From assembly GCA_019694355.1 (NCBI GenBank), contig JAIBCB010000004.1, forward strand, positions 248,001 through 312,000: a DNA stretch of 64,000 bases. The letters run 5' to 3'. The translations under genes and the position numbers were made by a program. Source of the stretch: Pyrinomonadaceae bacterium. GTDB taxonomy: Bacteria > Acidobacteriota > Blastocatellia > Pyrinomonadales > Pyrinomonadaceae. The notes beneath the pieces are model-generated. The model did no database searches. It was not told the DNA's origin and saw only the letters and a list, made by a program, of their open reading frames with translations. Shown here piece by piece: positions 8,691 through 17,211 of the stretch (its first letter is position 1; each line of letters starts with the position of its first letter).

Positions 8691-9644
8691 TCAGCGTTGA
8701 TTCAAAAAACCGAGCACCACATCTTGAAATTTTCTGTAGTTTTTCTCAAGTAAAATTGCGTGGCCGCCGTCGGGCAGGAAGGCGTAGCTTTTTTCCTTTG
8801 TGCCGAGCTTTTCGAAGAACTCGAGCGTTTGGGCCTCGGTGCCGAGAAAGTCCTTTTCGGGACGGATGATAAGCGTCGGAACTTTGATCGCCGCCGGGTC
8901 GAGGATCGGCAGTTTGGTCGTCATATCGACCCTGACACCATTGGGCGCTTTTGGCACTGCGGCAAGAGCTTCTTTGACATAGAGATCGACGACATCTTTT
9001 TCAAACTGGCCGGGGATGAAATCCGAGCGGGCGGCGGCTTCATCCGTTGCACGGTACTGTTCCGCTGGCGGCGGCGGAAGCTTGACGCCCGGCGGCGGCT
9101 TCCACGCCATTGCATAGAGGATCAGTTTCTCGACCTTTTCGGGATGCTGCATCGTGAAAAGCCCGGTCGTCTGCGTTCCCCACGACCAGCCGAGGATCGA
9201 CATTTTCTCGACGCCGCGAAGCTTTGTTATGTAATCGACTGCCGCCCCGATGTCGCCCGCCGCTGACGCCGTATCAGACCAATCCTTATCGGTCTTTTCT
9301 GATCTTCCGTAGCCGTGGATATCGATCGCCCAAACGTCATAGCCGTTCTTGGCAAGGAAATCCATCAGCGAATAGTCGCGTATCTGCAGGTCGAAATCGG
9401 GCCGGCCCGTCCACGTCGCTCCGTGAACCAGCAGCACGATCTTGTTCGTCTTTGTGAACGTCTTCGCAAAATTCTTATGGAATTTCTCCCACAGATAAAC
9501 CTTCAATCCGTTACTTGTAACAAAATGGTCTTTGCCAATTATCGGCTCGCCCTGTTTAGTGTATTGAGCATTCAGCACGCACGCAGAGCCAATAAAAAGC
9601 ACGACGCAAAGTGAGATTCGAAAGAGCGTTGAACTTAGCTGCAT
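8691..9644 (-). CDS. Secreted alpha/beta hydrolase
   Basis: A 317-residue alpha/beta-hydrolase-fold protein with an N-terminal signal peptide (about residues 1-27, ending VLNAQ), so it acts in the periplasm or outside. Visible motifs: oxyanion region LLVHGATW (about 71-78), nucleophile elbow GWSWG (S154), a likely acid in RPEKDF and the histidine in DGGHAIL near the C-terminus. The family includes esterases, lipases, haloperoxidases and epoxide hydrolases; substrate is not predictable. The start codon ATG 9644 lies inside the end of the aminotransferase gene (10-bp overlap), which implies translational coupling, and the zinc-ribbon/TPR genes follow 24 bp later. Confidence 0.85.
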   Translation of the reverse strand: MQLSSTLFRISLCVVLFIGSACVLNAQYTKQGEPIIGKDHFVTSNGLKVYLWEKFHKNFAKTFTKTNKIVLLVHGATWTGRPDFDLQIRDYSLMDFLAKNGYDVWAIDIHGYGRSEKTDKDWSDTASAAGDIGAAVDYITKLRGVEKMSILGWSWGTQTTGLFTMQHPEKVEKLILYAMAWKPPPGVKLPPPPAEQYRATDEAAARSDFIPGQFEKDVVDLYVKEALAAVPKAPNGVRVDMTTKLPILDPAAIKVPTLIIRPEKDFLGTEAQTLEFFEKLGTKEKSYAFLPDGGHAILLEKNYRKFQDVVLGFLNQR

Positions 9645-10942
9645 AGAGAAAAACCTGCGTCGAGCGCGTTGACGAGTTCGTCGACATTATCTTTTGTCGA
9701 ATTGAGCATCATACCGGTGCGGATAACGTTGCCATATAGCCCGCCTTTGCCGATGAGCACACCTCGACGCTTCGTCTCTTCGAAAACCTTGAGAACCGCA
9801 TCAGCTGCGGGCTCCTTCGTTTCGCGGTCTTTGACGAGTTCGATGCCCTGCATCAACCCGCGGCCGCGAACGTCGCCGATGATCGAGTGCTTTTCTTTGA
9901 GCTCTTCGAGACGTCCGCGGAAATAGTCGCCGACAACACGAGTGTTCGTAAGAAGGTCGTTCTGTTCGATGAATTTGATCACGGCAAGACCGGCGGTCAT
10001 TGAAACCGGATTGCCGCCGAATGTCGCAAAGGTAAGGCCCGGGAATTTATCGGCAACTTCGGGCGTCGCGATCGTCCAACCTATCGGGACACCATTGCCC
10101 ATTCCCTTTGCCGAAGTGATGATGTCCGGCTTGACGCCTGTGTGCTCGATGCCAAACCACTTGTCGCCGGTGCGTCCCCAAGCGGTCTGAACCTCGTCTG
10201 CGATGAATAGTCCGCCGTGCTTGCGCGTGATCTCCTCGACACGTTCGAAGTAGCCGTCGGGCGGCACGATAAATCCACCGACGCCCATGATCGGCTCTGC
10301 CATAAAGGCCGCGATCTCGCCGGTGGTCGTAGTTTCGATCACGTCCCTGACATCTTCTGCACAGGCAGCACCGCAATTGTCGGGCGTCATCTTCCAAGGG
10401 CAGCGATAACAATACGGTGCACGAGCGTGGACGATGCCCGCGACCTGAGCCGGCAGCGGCCGCCAGCTTGAATGTCCTGCAGATGAGAGTGCCGTCGCAC
10501 TTCGGCCCGAATAGCTGTGTCGGAGCACAACGATCTCGTGTCGTCCCGTCGCGAGCTTTGCCGCCATTTGCGCCGTATCGTCTGCCTCTGTGCCGCTCGA
10601 GGTGAAGAACGATTTCTTCAGGTCGCCCGGTGTGATCTCGGCGAGTTTTTCCGCAAGATCTGATTGCGGCGCATTCGCATACAACGCCGAAGTGTGCTGG
10701 AGTTCATTCGTCTGCGCGATGATCGCTGCGTTGACGTCAGGGTTCGCGTGCCCGACGCTGACTGTCAGCACGCCGCCGAAAGCATCAAGATAACGATTGC
10801 CGTCCGCGTCCCAAACATACTCACCCTCGCCCTTTACCAGGGCGATCGGCTCCTTGTAATACATTGCGACCGCCGGAAAAAGGAATTCGCGATGCTTCTC
10901 GATCGCGTTCTTCAACGACGACGGCCTTTGTGCCTGACTCAT
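9635..10942 (-). CDS. Class III PLP-dependent aminotransferase (AGXT2 / beta-alanine transaminase type)
   Basis: A 435-residue fold-type I aminotransferase. Visible signatures: FFTSSGTEA (cofactor phosphate loop), the FIADEVQTAWGRTG segment with the PLP-contacting aspartate, and SAKGMGNG with the Schiff-base lysine. The order and spacing match the 4-aminobutyrate / ornithine / alanine-glyoxylate (AGXT2) / beta-alanine group. Because dihydropyrimidinase is encoded downstream, transamination of beta-alanine or beta-aminoisobutyrate is plausible, but the sequence alone does not fix the substrate. ATG 10942 has a good Shine-Dalgarno (GGAGG, 9 nt upstream). It is the first gene of the operon reaching to 2417. 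A hairpin with a T-run directly upstream may be a terminator or an attenuator. Confidence 0.9.
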   Translation of the reverse strand: MSQAQRPSSLKNAIEKHREFLFPAVAMYYKEPIALVKGEGEYVWDADGNRYLDAFGGVLTVSVGHANPDVNAAIIAQTNELQHTSALYANAPQSDLAEKLAEITPGDLKKSFFTSSGTEADDTAQMAAKLATGRHEIVVLRHSYSGRSATALSSAGHSSWRPLPAQVAGIVHARAPYCYRCPWKMTPDNCGAACAEDVRDVIETTTTGEIAAFMAEPIMGVGGFIVPPDGYFERVEEITRKHGGLFIADEVQTAWGRTGDKWFGIEHTGVKPDIITSAKGMGNGVPIGWTIATPEVADKFPGLTFATFGGNPVSMTAGLAVIKFIEQNDLLTNTRVVGDYFRGRLEELKEKHSIIGDVRGRGLMQGIELVKDRETKEPAADAVLKVFEETKRRGVLIGKGGLYGNVIRTGMMLNSTKDNVDELVNALDAGFSLCS

Positions 10943-10959
10943 TAAACTTGGCCTCCAAA

Positions 10960-10999
10960 GAAAAAAAATAAGAACGGAGAATTATTCTACTCCATTCTT
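10960..10999 (-). terminator. Rho-independent terminator or attenuator before the aminotransferase operon
   Basis: On the minus strand, arms AAGAATGGAG (10999-10990) and CTCCGTTCTT (10979-10970) form a 10-bp stem with one U-G pair and a 10-nt loop, followed by an uninterrupted T-run. It lies between the stop at 11051 and the Shine-Dalgarno of the aminotransferase, so it either ends the upstream operon or attenuates the downstream one. Confidence 0.75.
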
Positions 11000-11050
11000 A
11001 CTTATTGCAAGTCCTTTTTATTCCGTTCGCTTCGTCTCTGAAGCCTAATT

Positions 11051-12397
11051 TCAGGGCTTTGCTCGCGTGAGCTCCGCTATTCGCTGCTCCGCATAGCCGA
11101 AATATTGGGGGTTTGCGTTGGTGACGAGCTTGTACGCGGCGATCGCTTCGGCGATCTTGTTCTCAAGCCGATATGTTTCGCCGATCTCGTACTGCACCTT
11201 TGCCTTTTGCTTCTCGGACGCCCTCGGAACAGCTAGAGCAACCTTAAGTTGTTCGCGCGCAAGTTGAAAGTATTTTGAATCGTTAAATCTGCGTAGAAAT
11301 TCCGCGTTGCCGCGATAGGCTTCGGCGAGGTCGTCGCCTTTGAACTTCGTTTGCTTGATCGCGGCTTCGAGCTCATTCCGGGCGGATGTAATAAGAGCGG
11401 TCTCGGCCGCACCGGCTGCCTTTGTTGAGATCGCCTCCCGCACGTACGACACAGCAAGGAGCCGGTGAATACCGCCAACCTCAACGACCGAAAGTCCGGG
11501 CACTTTCAAAGCATCGGTCAGCAGCTTTCTTCCCGGTTCGATGCGGTCATTCTGGATCAGGACACTCGCCAGTTCCGTGGCCGCAGTATGTTTCTGTGTC
11601 GGAGTGGCCTTAGGCAATTTTGTAACGGCCTCGAAAGCCTGTACAAAGAGATTTGAATTGTTGCTGACGCGTGCAAGTTCTGCGATCTGGAGCAAAGCAG
11701 AGGCCTTGGCGCTATCTGATGCCCCGGCCATTTCTGAACCGGCTTTCAGCGCATCAAACGCCCAACGCAAATCCGAAGAAGTTGTGTAGCTGCCGCGAAA
11801 GTTCTGAAAAGCCTGGGCCTTCCGGATCAAAGCCTCGACCTTGAGGTCAGGCGGCGTCGAGGCGGCACCTGCCAACGCCGTCATCTCTTCCCGGATCACG
11901 AGAACAATGGGTTTGTTGGCCTTCTTTTCAATATCGGGCACGAGCCGGTTGTGAGCGTCGGTCGCCTTCGAGGCAGCAAAGTAAACATCGACCCGCAATA
12001 ACCTTATCTCAGCTCGCTTTTCGTCATCGATACCAGCAAGCTCAAGAGCAGTATCTAGCGACTGTACGGCCTTAGGATGATGGTAGATCGTGAAGTTCGT
12101 GCCTTTATACTTTCCGCCCGTCGAGCCAATGTCGTAACTCTCTTTTTGGCTCTTCGCCGCTTCGATCAGTGCATCAGCTTTTTGCGCATCGGTCTTCCCG
12201 AGAGCTGCTGCCTGCTCAAAAGCTTCTTCGGCATCCGATTTTTTTTTCTCAGCGATCAGCTTCTTGCCCGCTGCCATTGCAGCAGCATAGGTCTTATACG
12301 TCTTCTTTGAAGCAGGCGTTGGATTCGGTGTCTGGGCAAGGCCAGGAATTGCAAAAGCAAAGATGGCGATCGCCGCTAGAAAAACTGATCTTTTCAT
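11051..12397 (-). CDS. Exported TPR-like protein, unknown (448 aa)
   Basis: Starts with a clear signal peptide (MKRSVFLAAIAIFAFAIPGLAQ), a low-complexity TPNPTP spacer, then an all-helical, alanine- and lysine-rich body. The helix pairs (for instance KKKSDAEEAFEQAAALGKTDAQ at the start and KIAEAIAAYKLVTNANPQYFGYA at the end) look like tetratricopeptide or Sel1-like repeats. It probably acts in the periplasm as a protein-binding scaffold; this is inferred from fold only. It is the last gene of the minus-strand operon beginning with aldehyde dehydrogenase, 30 bp after the preceding stop, and is followed by a terminator. Confidence 0.75.
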   Translation of the reverse strand: MKRSVFLAAIAIFAFAIPGLAQTPNPTPASKKTYKTYAAAMAAGKKLIAEKKKSDAEEAFEQAAALGKTDAQKADALIEAAKSQKESYDIGSTGGKYKGTNFTIYHHPKAVQSLDTALELAGIDDEKRAEIRLLRVDVYFAASKATDAHNRLVPDIEKKANKPIVLVIREEMTALAGAASTPPDLKVEALIRKAQAFQNFRGSYTTSSDLRWAFDALKAGSEMAGASDSAKASALLQIAELARVSNNSNLFVQAFEAVTKLPKATPTQKHTAATELASVLIQNDRIEPGRKLLTDALKVPGLSVVEVGGIHRLLAVSYVREAISTKAAGAAETALITSARNELEAAIKQTKFKGDDLAEAYRGNAEFLRRFNDSKYFQLAREQLKVALAVPRASEKQKAKVQYEIGETYRLENKIAEAIAAYKLVTNANPQYFGYAEQRIAELTRAKP

Positions 12398-12427
12398 AAC
12401 CGCAAAAATACTATTCGCTTCGTAAAG

Positions 12428-14056
12428 CTACTGCTTGAATTTGATCGAGCCGATGACGCGTTTTAGAGCATCGCGAACACCGTCCCAACGATTGAAATAC
12501 CACACGCGGACCTCCCACCTTTCCGTTCCGCGTGCGACAAAGATGATGTGTGTTCCGTCGTATGCCTGGATGGCAGAGATCTTCACGGCCTCTCCGGCGT
12601 TGATCGGATACGGCTCGTTCTTAAATTCCTTCCAGCTCGTATCCTTGGCCATTATCTCCTTCATACCCGCCAAATATTCAGCGGCGAATTTTTTGACATC
12701 CGGGGCCGTCAGGCCGGCGTAGTTTCGATATGAGACATCGATGGTGAGATTCTCCTTGTCCTTATCGCCCCACGCACCGCAGGCAGTTTGACCCTTTGAA
12801 GTGACAGACTGGCCGCATGAGCCTTCGGCCACTTGAGTGGGGAAATCGAACAGCAAGCCGCCGAAGTTGAACGTCTTCCAGTTCGTCGGCGGAAGTTTCG
12901 GCACTTCGACGGCGATCTCGCCCTCTTTTGTGAATGACGCGATGATCTGCTCGACCTTTGCCGCCGCAGCCTCGTCACCCGCATCGTGAACGAAGTTGAG
13001 CATCACGTAGGTGTTCGCCGTGCCGAAGTCGATTATCTTTTGCCTGACCTGTTTATTGCTGTACGGATTGTAACGCTCTTGATCGATCACGGCGGCAGGT
13101 TCGCCAAGAAATGTCGTATCTTTTATGAACTTCGCACCCGCCGTTGGGTCTTTGAAAATAATATCTACCGTATCTTCGAGAGTCTGGCGAATCGTCGTGA
13201 ATCCCTGGTCCCATTTTAGATACTGAACGGTTGCCCACAGGCTGCCGTCCAACATTTCCCAGCGAACGCGTGCCGTCATCTTTTCAAGCCCCGGATCGGG
13301 CTTGTCCACCTTGAGTACATACGGTACGGGCGAGGCGACGCTTAATCCCGTGCCGGTCAATACCATTCGCTTCCAGGCCGCAGGAACACCGGCAGGCACG
13401 ATCTTTGGCGAAACAGCTGGTGTTGCCTTTGCGGTCGCGACCGGAGACGGAGTTGGCTTTGCAGGCTGTATAACGTCAGGCGTGTTCACACCCGGGACGA
13501 TGTCATTCGCCGCCTCGGTCAGGGTCTTGTCTCCGAACGGATACTTGATCTTCGCCTTTGCCTGAGCGTAATCGGGCTTAATCTTGACCGCCGACCAATA
13601 GTCGGCCTGGGCCGCATCGCTCTTACCAAGCTTGTCGTAGATTAGGCCGCGTTCGTAAAAAGAGCGCGCCGCGAAAAGCCCCTTTGGATCTTTCGTGATC
13701 GATGATGTCAGGTCAGCGACCGCGTCGTTGTCCCGCCCCGTCTTCGCGTACAGTTCCGCACGATAGAAATATGCCATCGCCATCCCGTTAGAAACGCGGA
13801 TCAGTTCGGTGTAATCTGCAATCGCCGCCGGATAGTTGCGAAGGATCTTGTGCGCGCCGGCACGGGTGATGAGTGCTTCCTCAAAACCCGGCCTGACTTC
13901 GAGAGCTCTCGTACACTGCTTTACGGCATCGGTATACTTGCCGCTCTCAAAGCTCGAATCGCATCTTGCGAGAAATGCTTCGGCCGTCTGCGCACCGGCA
14001 GCCGTAATTCCGAAAAAAAGAAGGCCCGTGGCGAGTACGATCTGCAAACTTCTCAT
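12428..14056 (-). CDS. Exported TPR protein, unknown (542 aa)
   Basis: Signal peptide (MRSLQIVLATGLLFFGITAAGAQ) followed by about three to four canonical TPRs (residues about 25-165; YTDAVKQCTRALEVRPGFEEA is one unit), a proline/threonine/alanine-rich linker near residues 200-225, and a C-terminal region of about 300 residues that resembles no domain I can name. The downstream paralog-like gene stops 30 bp away, and the upstream TPR gene ends 2 bp before ATG 14056, so all are co-transcribed. Likely periplasmic or outer-membrane associated. Function unknown. Confidence 0.8.
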   Translation of the reverse strand: MRSLQIVLATGLLFFGITAAGAQTAEAFLARCDSSFESGKYTDAVKQCTRALEVRPGFEEALITRAGAHKILRNYPAAIADYTELIRVSNGMAMAYFYRAELYAKTGRDNDAVADLTSSITKDPKGLFAARSFYERGLIYDKLGKSDAAQADYWSAVKIKPDYAQAKAKIKYPFGDKTLTEAANDIVPGVNTPDVIQPAKPTPSPVATAKATPAVSPKIVPAGVPAAWKRMVLTGTGLSVASPVPYVLKVDKPDPGLEKMTARVRWEMLDGSLWATVQYLKWDQGFTTIRQTLEDTVDIIFKDPTAGAKFIKDTTFLGEPAAVIDQERYNPYSNKQVRQKIIDFGTANTYVMLNFVHDAGDEAAAAKVEQIIASFTKEGEIAVEVPKLPPTNWKTFNFGGLLFDFPTQVAEGSCGQSVTSKGQTACGAWGDKDKENLTIDVSYRNYAGLTAPDVKKFAAEYLAGMKEIMAKDTSWKEFKNEPYPINAGEAVKISAIQAYDGTHIIFVARGTERWEVRVWYFNRWDGVRDALKRVIGSIKFKQ

Positions 14057-14058
14057 AT

Positions 14059-15657
14059 CTAGAATCTTCCCTGTTCGATCTGAGCAGCACGCAATTCGTC
14101 GGCGGCAGCAAGAGCCGCGTTGCCTTTGACCTTGTAAATATAAGCTCTTGCGCGATACAGATTTGGAATGCGTGGATTAAGTTGTATGCCGCGTTCAAAA
14201 TCAGCGAGCGCGTCGTCAAACTTTTTCATATTCGCAAGGGCAAACCCGCGGTTGAGATAAGCCTCGGCCCAGGTCGGCCGAAGCTCGATCGCCTTATCGA
14301 GGTCTTTTTTCGCCTTTTTCCAATCTTGCTGCTTTGCGTAAGACGTGCCGCGGTTGTAATAACCTTCGGCCACGTTCGGATGGTTCTTAATGATCTCGTC
14401 AAAAACCTCCTGAGCTTTCTTCTGGTCGTTAATACGGTCCAAATAAAGTGCACCGCGTTTGAGGTCGTAGTCGAGAGCATTCTCAGGGTCAGCGGCGGCA
14501 AGCTTCGTGTAATAATCCGCGGCAAGCTGATATTTGCCTGCCTTTTCCGCATCTTTTGCGGCAGCTTTCATCTCACCGGTCGTGACGGCTGTCGGGTCAT
14601 TGTTCTTGCGGGCTTCGTTCTCGACCTGTGCGAGAGTTGTGTTGTCTTTCGGCTTTTCGGCCGGCTGGTTCGATGGGGTTTCGCCGCCGCGAAGGACGCG
14701 AAACTTCTCCGCAAGCATATCGGCATAGCGGTCGAGCACCTTGCCGGCCGCCATCAGATAGAGTTCGCGTTTTGCAGGAATTACAAGCGGTGTGAACGAA
14801 TGCCTTGAATCGCCAAATGCCTTCGAAGCTCGATAGCTCGCACGGGCAGGGTCTTGACGCGGTTTTTCTGCAAAACCGATACGCTCAGCGATCGGCAGAG
14901 CCGACGAATATTGATCAAAACCATTCTTTTGGTTGACGATGTAGATGTAGCTTTTTGATACATTCATCAGGCCGCCGATAGAATAATCGCTGTGGAAGTA
15001 CGGATCTCCGTAAAACCAGCCCTGCCGATCCTGTTTGACCTCGGCCGAAAGCATTATCGAGGCAAAATCGAGAACGACATCGACGGTCATCACATCGCCG
15101 CCCGTCGTTTCTGCCGTTTTGGAAAGCTTCTTCTGTTGACCAAAACCTATGATCTCGACCGTGCCTTCAGGATTCCATCTCACAAACACCGGGCCATCAT
15201 ACGCGTTCACCGAAACCCAAGCCTGTCCGCGTTCGCCGTCGAAATCCGCGCCCTTTTCTTCCGATTGTTTTGAAAGTTTCTCGGCGTAGTATTCGGTCTG
15301 CTTGATCGAATTGAACGGAACCGTTTCAATGCCGATCGAGTTCAATTTGCTCGCAAGCCTTGCGTAGAAGTTATTGGTGAGCTGCTGGAGGTCGCCGGTC
15401 GTAAGGTCACTGTCCAGATAGACGGTAACATCCGCCGAGTTCCCTTTTGCGGAATTCTCCCGCGAAGTCACGGTCTTGTAATGGACGCGAACTTGCCCGA
15501 GCGATATCTTTTGCGTCTTTTTTGCAACACTCGGTTTGCCAAAAGTGCCTGCCTTTACGTACTTAAAGGTCTCGTCGGCGAGTTTTGAATAATCTTGTGC
15601 AAAGATCGCAACACAAGATACAAGGATAGCGAGAGAGACGGGGATAAGCTTCTTCAT
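14059..15657 (-). CDS. Exported protein with C-terminal TPRs, unknown (532 aa)
   Basis: ATG 15657 is chosen because it gives a proper signal peptide (MKKLIPVSLAILVSCVAIFA); an upstream in-frame start would add 30 residues and overlap the aldehyde dehydrogenase gene. The N-terminal domain of about 330 residues is unfamiliar. It is followed by a charged linker and at least four TPRs (about residues 360-520; ENALDYDLKRGALYLDRIND and EGYYNRGTSYAKQQDWKKAK mark two units). It sits 46 bp after aldehyde dehydrogenase and 2 bp before the next exported TPR gene. The shared operon and architecture suggest the three proteins work together in the periplasm, but no function can be assigned. Confidence 0.75.
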   Translation of the reverse strand: MKKLIPVSLAILVSCVAIFAQDYSKLADETFKYVKAGTFGKPSVAKKTQKISLGQVRVHYKTVTSRENSAKGNSADVTVYLDSDLTTGDLQQLTNNFYARLASKLNSIGIETVPFNSIKQTEYYAEKLSKQSEEKGADFDGERGQAWVSVNAYDGPVFVRWNPEGTVEIIGFGQQKKLSKTAETTGGDVMTVDVVLDFASIMLSAEVKQDRQGWFYGDPYFHSDYSIGGLMNVSKSYIYIVNQKNGFDQYSSALPIAERIGFAEKPRQDPARASYRASKAFGDSRHSFTPLVIPAKRELYLMAAGKVLDRYADMLAEKFRVLRGGETPSNQPAEKPKDNTTLAQVENEARKNNDPTAVTTGEMKAAAKDAEKAGKYQLAADYYTKLAAADPENALDYDLKRGALYLDRINDQKKAQEVFDEIIKNHPNVAEGYYNRGTSYAKQQDWKKAKKDLDKAIELRPTWAEAYLNRGFALANMKKFDDALADFERGIQLNPRIPNLYRARAYIYKVKGNAALAAADELRAAQIEQGRF

Positions 15658-15703
15658 ACTAAATGTTTGTGTCCTTGAGAGTTTCGGAAAAGATCTAACG
15701 CCG

Positions 15704-17182
15704 CTAGTATATATTACTTTCGCGTTTTTTACCTGTCGCATCGACATAAACGACCTTCATTTCAGAATAAAAATCGAGTGACGTGCTGCCCTGTTCTCTT
15801 GGGCCAACGCCGCTCCCTTTTATCCCGCCGAAAGGAATGTGCGCTTCGCCGCCGGTCGTTGGAGAGTTGATGTGCGTCATTCCGCTTTCGATCTCTTCAA
15901 CAAAACGCGTGACGCTGTTGTAGTCGTTCGAGAAGATGGACGACGAAAGGCCGTATTCCGTATCGTTCGCGAGCTTCATTGCTTCATCAAGATCTTGAAC
16001 GCGAGAGATGCCAAGCACGGGGCCGAATATTTCTTCGCGAAAGATCCGCATATCGGATGTAACATTGTCGAAAACCGTTGGCTGAACAAAATATCCGTTT
16101 TCGAGGCCGTCGCCTGATGCCCGGCCGCCGCCGCACATTAGTTTTGCTCCGTCTTCCTGCCCGATCTGCATATATTTGAGCACGGTGTTGAACTGATGTT
16201 CATCAACGCTTGGACCGATGTCTGTCGATGCATCCGCACCCGCACCAAGCTTGTATGCCTTTGCGCGTTTGACGATCTTCTCGACAAATTCGTCCGCGAT
16301 CGAGCCTTGGACGATCGCGCGGCTGCCCGCCGTACAGCGTTGACCGGTCGAGCCGAACGCCCCCGACGCGGTGTGTTCGACCGCAAGATCAATGTCACAA
16401 TCTTCAAGTACGACGACGGGATTCTTGCCTCCCATTTCCGCCTGAAAAGGAATGCCGCGACGCGCGATCTGTTCGTAAAGCTTGAGGCCGATCTCGGTCG
16501 AGCCTGTGAACGAGATCGCACGAACGGCCGGATGCTTCGCTATCTCATCACCGACCTCGCCGCCCGAACCGAGCACAAGATTCATCACACCGGCAGGAAC
16601 TCCCGCTTCGGTGAAGATCTCCATCAAGCGAACCGCGGTTGCCGGAGTGTTTGTTGCGGGCTTGAAAACCACGGTGTTGCCGGCCGCCAACGCGGGCGCG
16701 ATCTTCCATAGCGGAATCGCTACGGGGAAATTCCACGGCGTGATGAGTCCGACGACGCCGTGCGGCTGTTTGATCGTGTAGGCAAAATTCGCTGGCAGTT
16801 CGCTGGCGATCGTCTCACCGTTATTGCGGCGAGTTTCGCCGGCACAAAACTCAACGACGTTCGTGCCGCGCGTAACTTCGCCGCGGGCCTCTGAGATCGT
16901 TTTGCCTTCCTCGCGCGTCAAGATCTGGGCGAGCTCTTCTTTTTGATCTTCGAGAAGCCTGACGGCTTTCATCAGAATTCGGCCGCGTGCCGGAGCGGGA
17001 GTTCGCCTCCAATCTTTGAATGCTGCGTACGCCGCTTCGATCGCTTGACGCGTTTCTTCACGGGTCGCCTGCTCGCTTTCACCGATGATGTCTCGCGTGT
17101 CCGCAGGGTTGATATTTGCGACACGTTTCCCTGAAGTAGAATCGATCCACTTCCCTGCTATATAACTGCGATAGATGGTCAT
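15704..17182 (-). CDS. NAD(P)-dependent aldehyde dehydrogenase
   Basis: A 492-residue ALDH-superfamily enzyme. Visible: WNFPVAIPLWK in the cofactor site, FTGSTEIG (Rossmann glycine motif), the catalytic glutamate in EMGGKNP, the catalytic cysteine in GQRCTAGSR and the C-terminal IFGPVL segment. Closest in feel to alpha-ketoglutaric-semialdehyde or betaine/succinate-semialdehyde-type enzymes; the substrate is uncertain. ATG 17182 is chosen because the family N-terminus (YIAGKW) begins just after it; a further in-frame extension upstream is unlike the family. The acyl-CoA synthetase diverges with only 29 bp between start codons, so both promoters must lie within the opposing gene. It leads an operon with three exported TPR proteins. 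Confidence 0.9.
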   Translation of the reverse strand: MTIYRSYIAGKWIDSTSGKRVANINPADTRDIIGESEQATREETRQAIEAAYAAFKDWRRTPAPARGRILMKAVRLLEDQKEELAQILTREEGKTISEARGEVTRGTNVVEFCAGETRRNNGETIASELPANFAYTIKQPHGVVGLITPWNFPVAIPLWKIAPALAAGNTVVFKPATNTPATAVRLMEIFTEAGVPAGVMNLVLGSGGEVGDEIAKHPAVRAISFTGSTEIGLKLYEQIARRGIPFQAEMGGKNPVVVLEDCDIDLAVEHTASGAFGSTGQRCTAGSRAIVQGSIADEFVEKIVKRAKAYKLGAGADASTDIGPSVDEHQFNTVLKYMQIGQEDGAKLMCGGGRASGDGLENGYFVQPTVFDNVTSDMRIFREEIFGPVLGISRVQDLDEAMKLANDTEYGLSSSIFSNDYNSVTRFVEEIESGMTHINSPTTGGEAHIPFGGIKGSGVGPREQGSTSLDFYSEMKVVYVDATGKKRESNIY

Positions 17183-17211
17183 ACAATTTAATGCTAACCT
17201 TATATCAAAAT

